Positions 1 to 5,441 of a stretch of 5,441 nt of DNA are shown piece after piece. Source of the stretch: Methylococcaceae bacterium (GTDB lineage Bacteria > Pseudomonadota > Gammaproteobacteria > Methylococcales > Methylomonadaceae); NCBI GenBank assembly GCA_030618325.1, contig JAUXDP010000219.1:1-5441 (forward strand). Direction: 5' to 3'. Under the pieces are notes generated by a model. That model searched no databases, had not been told where the DNA came from, and saw nothing but the letters and a program-made list of their open reading frames with translations. A program made the translations under genes and the position numbers. Position 1 is the first letter of the stretch. Every line of letters begins with the position of its first letter.

Positions 1-18
1 GTTATCAGTTTACGGTTA
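1..18. repeat. Degenerate inverted copy of the heptamer array
   Basis: These 18 bases match the reverse complement of the GATAACC array (for example the stretch 50-67) at 15 of 18 positions, in the same 7-base phase. The mismatches are at 7, 11 and 12. It starts with GTTATC and ends with CGGTTA. The match may extend to the left of the window. Together with the array at 48-87 it forms an imperfect inverted repeat with about 30 bases between the arms, which could fold as a stem-loop in RNA or a cruciform in DNA. The match is seen directly; any folding or function is inferred. Confidence 0.6.
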
Positions 19-45
19 CAGATGTAATTAGATATCACATAATTT

Positions 46-74
46 TTGATAACCGATAACCGATAACCGATAAC
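46..74 (+). promoter_or_regulatory. Weak candidate sigma-70-type promoter inside the array
   Basis: TTGATA at 46-51 (5 of 6 to the -35 consensus) is separated by 17 bases from GATAAC at 69-74 (4 of 6 to the -10 consensus). A start near 81 would give a leader of about 25 bases before fliQ. The -10-like element is simply one unit of the tandem array, so the same hexamer recurs every 7 bases and the spacing match may be chance. No sigma-54 pattern (GG-N10-GC type), the usual class for these operons in polar flagellates, was seen at 1-105. Confidence 0.15.
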
Positions 75-87
75 CGATAACCGATAA
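48..87. repeat. Tandem heptamer array (GATAACC)n
   Basis: Five exact head-to-tail copies of GATAACC occupy 48-54, 55-61, 62-68, 69-75 and 76-82, followed by a partial copy (GATAA) at 83-87. The array lies in the non-coding leader of fliQ and ends only 5 bases before the ribosome binding site. Each unit carries a TAA, and 7 is not a multiple of 3, so all three forward frames are closed inside the array and it cannot encode protein. Exact short tandem copies like this are prone to slipped-strand copy-number change, so length may vary among strains. Whether that affects fliQ expression cannot be told from the sequence. Confidence 0.95.
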
Positions 88-92
88 TTAAC

Positions 93-98
93 AAGGAG
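93..98 (+). promoter_or_regulatory. Ribosome binding site of fliQ
   Basis: AAGGAG at 93-98 is a near-perfect Shine-Dalgarno sequence, 7 bases before the ATG at 106. It is clearly the strongest ribosome binding site in the window and suggests that fliQ translation starts independently rather than by coupling to an upstream gene. Confidence 0.85.
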
Positions 99-105
99 AT
101 AAGCA

Positions 106-375
106 ATGACACCCGAAACTGTATTAATGGTTGGTCAAGATGCCATGGTAATTGCGGTGAAATTGACAGCGCCAATACTATTAAGCTCGCTGGTAGTTGG
201 TTTGATTATTGCCATGTTTCAGGCTGCGACGCAAATTAACGAAATGACGCTGACATTTGTACCCAAATTATTCACCATTGGTTTGGTTTTAACGATTGTA
301 GGCCCTTCAATGCTACAAGCGTTAGTCGACTATTTTCAAACTGCAGTCAGAGATATACCCAGTTTGATCGGATAG
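106..375 (+). CDS. fliQ: Flagellar export apparatus protein FliQ
   Basis: FliQ is a small inner-membrane protein of the flagellar type III export gate. In known structures several FliQ copies pack around the FliP5-FliR1 core and help hold the export channel closed. The product is 89 residues, the normal family length, with two hydrophobic hairpin helices at about residues 16-38 and 52-78. The conserved connecting loop FQAATQINEMTLTFVPK (residues 39-54) is typical of FliQ. The ATG at 106 has a strong AAGGAG site and gives the usual N-terminus (TPETVLMVGQDA). It ends with TAG at 373-375, only 4 bases before the fliR start. The gap in front of fliQ is long (at least 105 bases) for this operon, where fliP normally sits close by. 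Homologous injectisome proteins (SctS family) are excluded by the flagellar neighbours, notably flhF. Confidence 0.97.
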   Translation: MTPETVLMVGQDAMVIAVKLTAPILLSSLVVGLIIAMFQAATQINEMTLTFVPKLFTIGLVLTIVGPSMLQALVDYFQTAVRDIPSLIG

Positions 376-382
376 TGTTTTG
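370..382 (+). promoter_or_regulatory. Weak RBS and TTG start of fliR, overlapping the fliQ stop
   Basis: The only credible start of fliR is the TTG at 380-382. A modest GGA at 370-372 lies 7 bases upstream and abuts the fliQ stop codon TAG (373-375). An in-frame TGA at 365-367 rules out a start further upstream, and the first in-frame ATG (452, residue 25) would remove the conserved first hydrophobic helix. The layout suggests that fliR is translated by ribosomes finishing fliQ. Confidence 0.75.
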
Positions 383-1153
383 AATTTTTCAGAAACACAA
401 ATACTTTCTGCATTAGCAGGGTTTCTTTGGCCATTGTTCAGAATAGGTGGCATGTTGATTGCGATGCCGGTTTTTAGTGCACGAGCGGCGCCGGCAAAAA
501 CCAGATTAATTATATCAATTGTTATTACCTTGGTGATTTGGCCAGTATTGCCAAAAATGCCAGTTATCGAAATATTCAGTTATCAAGGCTTTATGGTGGC
601 CTTGCAACAAATTGCAATTGGCTTGTGTAGTGGGTTTATTCTACAAATGGTATTTGCCTCAGTAGTATTGGGTGGGCAAGGGGTGGCAATGAGTATGGGG
701 CTTGGATTTGCTTCAATGGTTGATCCTCAAACAGGTATTCAAGTACCCGTAGTCGCTCAAATTTATGTCATGACTTGTACATTACTATTTTTAGTTATGG
801 ATGGTCATTTGTTAATGATAGAAATGCTAGTGGATAGCTTCAATACCTTGCCTGTTGCTGTCGAAGGTCTTACTACCGCTGACATATGGTCAGTGCTGTC
901 ATGGAGCAGTATGATTTTCGCTGGTGGTTTGTTGTTATCGTTGCCATTAGTTGCAGGTTTGTTAATGATAAATGTCAGCTTTGGTGTTGCTACCCGAGCG
1001 GCCCCTCAATTAAATATATTTGCGGTAGGTTTCCCTGTGACATTAATGACGGGTATGTTACTGCTCTGGTTAACATTACCCAATGTTCTCGATCAATTTT
1101 CAGGTTTATTAACTAAAGCGTACGGACTGATTGGTCAGTTATTACGTATCTGA
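380..1153 (+). CDS. fliR: Flagellar export apparatus protein FliR
   Basis: FliR is present as one copy in the FliP5-FliQ4-FliR1 core complex of the flagellar export gate in the inner membrane, where it completes the helical entry channel for exported subunits. The product is 257 residues, the normal length, with hydrophobic segments at about residues 10-31, 41-58, 72-96, 124-150, 171-197 and 212-235. Family landmarks include the N-terminal PLFRIGGMLIAMPVFS (18-33), the SMGLGFASMVDPQTG region (105-119) and the NVSFGVATRAAPQLNIFAVGFP block (198-219), which is the most diagnostic stretch. The start is an unusual TTG, 4 bases after fliQ, supported because residues 1-24 encoded from it are conserved-looking and no better start exists. 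The stop is 15 bases before flhB. No truncation or frameshift is visible. Confidence 0.96.
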   Translation: MNFSETQILSALAGFLWPLFRIGGMLIAMPVFSARAAPAKTRLIISIVITLVIWPVLPKMPVIEIFSYQGFMVALQQIAIGLCSGFILQMVFASVVLGGQGVAMSMGLGFASMVDPQTGIQVPVVAQIYVMTCTLLFLVMDGHLLMIEMLVDSFNTLPVAVEGLTTADIWSVLSWSSMIFAGGLLLSLPLVAGLLMINVSFGVATRAAPQLNIFAVGFPVTLMTGMLLLWLTLPNVLDQFSGLLTKAYGLIGQLLRI

Positions 1154-1155
1154 AT

Positions 1156-1160
1156 AGGAT
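1156..1160 (+). promoter_or_regulatory. Ribosome binding site of flhB
   Basis: AGGAT at 1156-1160 lies just after the fliR stop (TGA 1151-1153), with 9 bases between AGGA and the flhB ATG at 1169. It supports this start over any later ATG and fits coupled translation from fliR. Confidence 0.65.
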
Positions 1161-1168
1161 AGCGACTG

Positions 1169-2302
1169 ATGGCAGACGATTCTGGACAAGACAAAACTGA
1201 AGACCCCACGGGGAAACGGTTAGATGACTCCAAGAAAAAAGGTCAGATAGCCCGATCTAAAGAACTCAATACTTTTGTCATATTAATAACGGGTGCCACC
1301 CTACTACTCATGATGGGTGGAAAAATGGGTGAGGAACTACTGCAAATCATGCATGGGCAGTTTACGCTAAACAGAGAGGAGATATTTAATCCGGACACTC
1401 CAGTTTTACATTTTAAAAAAGTGATCCAGGATGGTGTGTTACTGATTGTACCTTTCATTGCGGTTATGGTTGTCGTCGCTTTGATAGCTCCGATTACCAT
1501 GGGAGGATGGAATTTTAGCCTAGAATCAATACAACCTAAATTTGAAAAGCTAGATCCTATCAAAGGCATACCCAGATTATTTGCCTTAAAAGGGTTCGTT
1601 GAACTCATTAAGTCCATTTTTAAATTTCTGCTGATTTTAGCTGGTGTTTTTGTTTTATTCAATCAGGTATTTGATGAATACGTTAGCTTGAGCTCAGAGT
1701 CAGTGGAGCAGGGTATTTTACATACTATGGAATTAACTGCTTCAGGTTTTTTGTTCCTTAGTTCCTTACTACTCCTCATTGCTTTGTTCGACGTGCCATA
1801 TCAGTTGTGGGAACACAAGAAACAACTGAAAATGACTAAACAGGAAGTCAAGGATGAAAATAAGGATGTTGAAGGAAACCCGGAAGTTAAAGGAAAAATC
1901 CGGCAAATGCAAATGGAAGCTGCACAAAGACGCATGATGGATGAAGTACCAAAAGCAGATGTTATCGTCACTAACCCAACTCATTTTTCTGTCGCACTTA
2001 AATACCAACAGGACTCAACATCCGCACCAAGAGTGGTTGCCAAAGGTGTCGACATGATTGCCGCTCATATCCGAAACCTGGCCATTGGTGCTGATGTGCC
2101 ATTGGTTGCAGCGCCACCATTGGCCAGAGCGCTCTATCATTCAACTGAATTAAACGACGAAATACCGCAAGGACTTTTTTTAGCCGTTGCCCAGGTTCTT
2201 GCTTATGTTTTTCAGTTAAAAACGGCTATCGAGAATGACTGGGATGAACCTGATTTTCCTACTTCAATAGAAGTGCCGGAAGAATTTAATACAAGTCAAT
2301 AA
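1169..2302 (+). CDS. flhB: Flagellar export switch protein FlhB
   Basis: FlhB is the inner-membrane export-gate protein that switches the apparatus from rod and hook subunits to filament subunits. Its cytoplasmic domain is self-cleaved at a conserved NPTH motif, and hook-length sensing by FliK acts through it. The product is 377 residues, a normal length. The charged N-terminus (DKTEDPTGKRLDDSKKKGQIARSKE region, 8-32) is characteristic. Four hydrophobic segments follow at about 34-51, 88-110, 147-167 and 188-209. The basic linker (about 216-255) leads to NPTH at residues 269-272, the same numbering as the N269-P270 cleavage site of Salmonella FlhB. The downstream PPLARALYHSTELNDEIP region is also typical. 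The C-terminal tail (about 355-377) is acidic and likely variable. It follows fliR by 15 bases and precedes flhA by 2, in line with a single operon. Confidence 0.97.
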   Translation: MADDSGQDKTEDPTGKRLDDSKKKGQIARSKELNTFVILITGATLLLMMGGKMGEELLQIMHGQFTLNREEIFNPDTPVLHFKKVIQDGVLLIVPFIAVMVVVALIAPITMGGWNFSLESIQPKFEKLDPIKGIPRLFALKGFVELIKSIFKFLLILAGVFVLFNQVFDEYVSLSSESVEQGILHTMELTASGFLFLSSLLLLIALFDVPYQLWEHKKQLKMTKQEVKDENKDVEGNPEVKGKIRQMQMEAAQRRMMDEVPKADVIVTNPTHFSVALKYQQDSTSAPRVVAKGVDMIAAHIRNLAIGADVPLVAAPPLARALYHSTELNDEIPQGLFLAVAQVLAYVFQLKTAIENDWDEPDFPTSIEVPEEFNTSQ

Positions 2303-2304
2303 TT

Positions 2305-4395
2305 ATGGATCTGGAACAAATTAAAAAGATACTACTAGCCCTACCTAAACAAGGCTTAGGTGCTCCTTTAGCTATATTAATCATACTGGGGATGGTGATT
2401 TTGCCCATGCCTCCCTTTTTACTGGATTTGTTCTTTACCTTTAATATCGCTTTTTCATTGATCATTTTATTAGTGGTCATTTATACCTTAAAGCCACTTG
2501 AATTTGCAGTATTTCCCACTGTGATATTGATTGCCACCTTATTAAGGTTGGCATTGAATGTCGCTTCGACTCGAATCGTGTTACTTGAAGGTCATAATGG
2601 CGGAGATGCAGCTGGCAAGGTGATTGAAGCCTTTGGAGCTTTTGTAATTGGTGGTAATTTTGCTGTAGGTCTGGTGGTTTTTATCATTCTGGTGGTTATT
2701 AACTTTGTTGTTGTGACTAAAGGTGCAGGCCGGGTTGCTGAAGTTGGAGCCAGATTTACTCTGGATGCCATGCCCGGCAAACAAATGGCTATTGATGCTG
2801 ACTTGAATGCGGGAATTCTTACCCAAGAAGAAGCTCGGGGACGGCGTGAAGAAATTGCTGCAGAAGCTGATTTTTATGGCTCTATGGATGGTGCCAGCAA
2901 ATTCGTCAGAGGTGATGCGATAGCCGGTATTATTATTCTGTTCGTCAATGTCATTGGTGGTCTGGTGATTGGTGTCGGGCAGCATGATATGAGTTTTGCC
3001 CATGCTGGAGAAATCTACGTCTTGTTGACCATTGGTGACGGCTTAGTTGCCCAGATTCCGTCACTATTATTATCAACAGCATCTGCAATCGTGGTTACCC
3101 GGGTTCGGGGCAGTAATAAGGATATTGGTGCACAAGTCTCAAGTCAGTTATTTACTGATCCCAAAGTCATGTATATCACTGCAGGGGTAATGGCTTTACT
3201 TGGAGTTATCCCGGGTATGCCTAACCTGGTTTTTATCTTAATAGCGGGTTCATTAAGTGGTATTGCCTATTTACTCAGTAGTCAAAGTAAACAAGCTGTA
3301 CTGGTTGAAGAAGAGCAAGCGGCCATGCCGCCACCAGCGCCCGAGATAAAAGAATTGGGTTGGGATGATGTTTCACAGGTTGACATTATTGGTCTTGAAG
3401 TGGGCTATCGTTTAATTCCATTGGTTGATAAAAATCAGGGCGGCCAGCTGATGAACCGAATTAAAGGAGTCAGGAAAAAACTATCACAGGAACTGGGTTT
3501 TCTGGTTCCTTCTGTGCATATTCGGGATAATCTGGATCTAGTACCTACTAATTATCGGATTTCATTAATGGGTGTTGTTGTGGGCGAGGCCGAAATTATG
3601 CCGGATAAGGAAATGGCCATTAATCCTGGAAAGGTTTTTGGCAATCTAGAGGGAATTAACTGTATTGATCCGGCCTTTGGTCTTGAAGCGGTGTGGATTG
3701 ATACAAATCAGAAAGATCATGCTCAAACGCTAGGTTATACAGTCGTTGACCCTGGTACGGTTGTGGCCACGCATCTAAGTCATATTTTACAATCACATGC
3801 GCATGAATTATTTAGCTATGAAGAAGCTCAGCAGCTTCTGGATAATTTAAGTGAGACAGCACCTAAACTTATTGAGGGTTTGGTTCCAAAAATCCTGCCA
3901 CTAGGTGTTATTGTCAAAGTTCTTCAAAACTTGTTACAGGAGAAAGTACACATTCGAGATATGCGTTCTATCGTCGAAACTTTGGCGGAATTTGGAATCA
4001 AAAGTCAAGATCCGGACATTCTTACTTCCGCAGTTCGAGCAGCATTAGGGCGCTCTATCGTCCAGGAAATCAGTGGTATACAGAAAGAATTGCCAGTAAT
4101 CACGTTGGAACCAGACTTGGAACAGTTATTGCAGCAGTCATTGCAGACAGCGGGCGAAAGCGGTGCTGGCATCGAGCCGGGTTTGGCAGAACAGATGTTT
4201 AAATCATTAGAAGAGAGTTCCCAAAAAATGGAAATGGAAGGGAGTACAGCGATTTTATTGGTTTCATCTTATATTCGACCTTGGTTAGCCAGATTTGTTC
4301 GCCATTCGATTTCAGGATTACATGTCCTGGCTTATAACGAAATCCCTGAAGATCGCCAGGTTAAGGTGGTTTCTTCGGTGGGACAAGGTACTTGA
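2305..4395 (+). CDS. flhA: Flagellar export gate protein FlhA (FHIPEP family)
   Basis: FlhA is the largest export-gate subunit. It forms a nonameric ring under the FliPQR core, couples the proton-motive force to export, and its cytoplasmic domain docks substrates and export chaperones. The product is 696 residues, the usual length. Hydrophobic segments fill roughly residues 20-140 and 204-325. Between them lies the FHIPEP-family signature, GRVAEVGARF (142-151) and LDAMPGKQMAIDADLNAG (153-170). R143, R150, D154 and D204 sit exactly four residues below Salmonella R147, R154, D158 and D208, the charged cluster reported as important for proton-driven export. A linker with EEEQ and PPPAP (335-346) leads to the cytoplasmic domain (about 350-696). 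The ATG at 2305 comes 2 bases after the flhB stop with no clear ribosome binding site, so translation probably depends on flhB. All parts look intact. SctV of injectisomes is the paralogue, excluded by context. Confidence 0.97.
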   Translation: MDLEQIKKILLALPKQGLGAPLAILIILGMVILPMPPFLLDLFFTFNIAFSLIILLVVIYTLKPLEFAVFPTVILIATLLRLALNVASTRIVLLEGHNGGDAAGKVIEAFGAFVIGGNFAVGLVVFIILVVINFVVVTKGAGRVAEVGARFTLDAMPGKQMAIDADLNAGILTQEEARGRREEIAAEADFYGSMDGASKFVRGDAIAGIIILFVNVIGGLVIGVGQHDMSFAHAGEIYVLLTIGDGLVAQIPSLLLSTASAIVVTRVRGSNKDIGAQVSSQLFTDPKVMYITAGVMALLGVIPGMPNLVFILIAGSLSGIAYLLSSQSKQAVLVEEEQAAMPPPAPEIKELGWDDVSQVDIIGLEVGYRLIPLVDKNQGGQLMNRIKGVRKKLSQELGFLVPSVHIRDNLDLVPTNYRISLMGVVVGEAEIMPDKEMAINPGKVFGNLEGINCIDPAFGLEAVWIDTNQKDHAQTLGYTVVDPGTVVATHLSHILQSHAHELFSYEEAQQLLDNLSETAPKLIEGLVPKILPLGVIVKVLQNLLQEKVHIRDMRSIVETLAEFGIKSQDPDILTSAVRAALGRSIVQEISGIQKELPVITLEPDLEQLLQQSLQTAGESGAGIEPGLAEQMFKSLEESSQKMEMEGSTAILLVSSYIRPWLARFVRHSISGLHVLAYNEIPEDRQVKVVSSVGQGT

Positions 4396-4408
4396 TAACA
4401 GATAGGAG
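4394..4408 (+). promoter_or_regulatory. flhA-flhF junction with the RBS of flhF
   Basis: GGAG at 4405-4408 is the ribosome binding site of flhF. Two ATG codons follow in tandem, at 4411 and 4414, in the same frame. The second has the better spacing (5 bases rather than 2) and gives the usual MKIKRF N-terminus. The segment also reads GATAACA followed by GATAGGA (4394-4407), a 7-base-periodic echo of the heptamer array before fliQ, beginning inside the flhA stop codon. That resemblance may be chance. Confidence 0.65.
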
Positions 4409-4413
4409 TAATG

Positions 4414-5441
4414 ATGAAGATTAAACGATTTGTTGCAACAGATATTCGACAAGCGATGCGCATGGTTAAAGAAGAGCTTGGTGCGGATGCAGTGATTATG
4501 TCTAACAAGTCAGTTCCAGAAGGTGTTGAGATTGTCGCGGCAAAAGATTTTGATGAACAATTAGTTCATGAAAAACTACAAAACCCAGGACGCCAACAAC
4601 AAAAATCTGTTGCTAAATCTTTACCACATTCAGAATCTGCCAGTAATAACAAAGCCCCTACCCATATCGTAAGAAGTCAAAGAAAGCCACAAGTGGATGG
4701 TAGCATCCCTGAAATGTCGGGGCGTAGAAAAACCGATCACTATATTGGGTATGCTGAAAGGGTGGCACTAAATGCTGCAAAATCGAATGTGCAAGCTACT
4801 AAAGTACAACAAACAGCCAAGCAACCGATTGTTAGTCAGCAATCAACATCAAGACTATCTGATTTAAAAGTTACCACCGGCCAGGATAGTATTCTGCTCG
4901 AAATGCGTAAGGAACTCCGTGAACTAAAAGCAGCAATAAATAGTAAATTTAATAATTCTGGACAAGATCCGATTACTAATAATAACCCTATACGCCTGGA
5001 TTTACTGCGTAAATTGACAGATCTTGGCATAACAAAAAAACAAGCAATTAAAGTAGCCAACCGACTTGCAGGTCATACCGATATTGATCTGGCTTGGAAT
5101 AAGGCATTAGAAATGTTGGGTAAAACCTTATTGTCAGCCGAACAATCAATCCTGGAGACAGGCGGTATTGTGGCATTAGTGGGCCCAACAGGTGTAGGTA
5201 AAACTACAACAATAGCAAAACTAGCGGCTAACTATATTTTAAAACACGGTACAGGTTCGGTAGCGCTTATTACTACAGATAATTATCGTATTGCTGCACA
5301 TGAACAATTACACACATATGGCCGAATTCTCGATGTGCCAGTTAGTGTTGTAGCTAATAACCAAGAGTTGCATCGCGAGATTAACAGTTTTTCGGATAAG
5401 CAGCTAATATTAATAGATACAGCGGGGATGAGTCAGCGGGA
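4414..5441 (+). CDS. flhF: Flagellar placement GTPase FlhF (5' part, cut by window end)
   Basis: FlhF is an SRP-type GTPase (relative of Ffh and FtsY) that marks the pole where the flagellum is built and, with FlhG, sets flagellar number. The visible part is 342 codons; the C-terminal end of the GTPase domain lies beyond the window. Residues 1-50 (MKIKRFVATDIRQAMRMVKE onward) form the family's N-terminal domain. A polar Q/K/S-rich linker follows, about 51-155. Residues 158-250 are the helical N domain. The GTPase domain begins near 251 with P-loop GPTGVGKT (257-264), then TTDNYRIAAHEQL (287-299), YGRILDVPV, and DTAGMSQR (336 onward). The motif more commonly reads TTDSYRIGAHEQL, so N290 and A294 are mild variants. 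The start at 4414 is preferred over the in-frame ATG at 4411. It follows flhA by 18 bases. In related genomes flhG, fliA and chemotaxis genes come next, but none is visible here. Confidence 0.96.
   Translation, partial: MKIKRFVATDIRQAMRMVKEELGADAVIMSNKSVPEGVEIVAAKDFDEQLVHEKLQNPGRQQQKSVAKSLPHSESASNNKAPTHIVRSQRKPQVDGSIPEMSGRRKTDHYIGYAERVALNAAKSNVQATKVQQTAKQPIVSQQSTSRLSDLKVTTGQDSILLEMRKELRELKAAINSKFNNSGQDPITNNNPIRLDLLRKLTDLGITKKQAIKVANRLAGHTDIDLAWNKALEMLGKTLLSAEQSILETGGIVALVGPTGVGKTTTIAKLAANYILKHGTGSVALITTDNYRIAAHEQLHTYGRILDVPVSVVANNQELHREINSFSDKQLILIDTAGMSQR

Noticed and set aside
48..87. CRISPR array or iteron-type origin
   Set aside because: The units are 7 bases long with no spacers, and there is no replication initiator or cas gene nearby.
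886..1116. 76-codon + strand frame inside fliR
   Set aside because: It is a shifted frame over conserved FliR sequence with no ribosome binding site or family resemblance.
1243..1662. Open minus-strand frame of 139 codons opposite flhB
   Set aside because: It lies wholly within flhB, has no recognisable domain or operon context, and its composition is what the complement of a membrane-protein gene gives.
1877..1882. A second Asn-Pro pair in FlhB (residues 237-238) as an extra self-cleavage site
   Set aside because: It lacks the following Thr-His, and lies in the linker where relatives have a similar charged GDP-type sequence. Only NPTH at 269-272 fits the known site.
1769..2008. 79-codon minus-strand frame opposite the flhB linker and NPTH region
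   Set aside because: The plus-strand coding sequence is strongly conserved here and the minus-strand product (rich in F, H, L, S) is a complement artefact.
2581..3003. Open minus-strand frames (140 and 62 codons) opposite flhA
   Set aside because: They overlap the most conserved part of flhA, and the translations (rich in N, T, S, H, K) look like antisense of hydrophobic codons.
106..4395. Injectisome (virulence-type) secretion operon rather than flagellar
   Set aside because: The order fliQ-fliR-flhB-flhA followed directly by flhF, and the close match of FlhB and FlhA residue numbering to flagellar proteins, mark it as flagellar.
4836..5060. 74-codon minus-strand frame opposite flhF
   Set aside because: The + strand frame is continuous FlhF through this stretch and into the P-loop GTPase domain; the minus frame has no supporting features.

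Overview
The window is a stretch of a flagellar type III export gene cluster from a gammaproteobacterium. All genes read on the + strand, in the order fliQ, fliR, flhB, flhA and flhF (5' part only). The DNA is fairly AT-rich by eye. The fliQ-fliR-flhB-flhA-flhF order, with an flhF gene directly after flhA, is the arrangement known from polarly flagellated gammaproteobacteria such as Vibrio, Shewanella and Pseudomonas. The protein sequences fit that group, but the genus cannot be named from sequence reading alone.

Bases 1-105 are non-coding as far as can be seen. They hold a tandem array of the heptamer GATAACC (five exact copies plus a partial one, 48-87). A degenerate copy of the reverse complement of the same array lies at 1-18, so the leader of fliQ has an inverted-repeat layout. 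A strong ribosome binding site follows and leads into fliQ at 106. The gene expected upstream, fliP, is not recognisable in the window.

From 106 onward the genes are packed tightly with gaps of 4, 15, 2 and 18 bases, so they are almost certainly one transcript with translational coupling. fliQ (89 aa) and fliR (257 aa, TTG start) encode parts of the FliP-FliQ-FliR export channel core. flhB (377 aa) encodes the substrate-specificity switch protein with an intact NPTH autocleavage site. flhA (696 aa) encodes the large export-gate subunit that uses the proton-motive force and binds substrates and chaperones. flhF (342 visible codons, running off the right end) encodes the SRP-like GTPase that places the flagellum at the cell pole.

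Together these products make the inner-membrane export gate of the flagellar basal body and set its location. All genes look intact, of normal length and with their key residues. I see no undescribed system here. The points worth a second look are the heptamer array with its inverted arm before fliQ, the unusual start of fliR, the lack of a clear ribosome binding site before flhA, and a short 7-base-periodic echo of the heptamer at the flhA-flhF junction.
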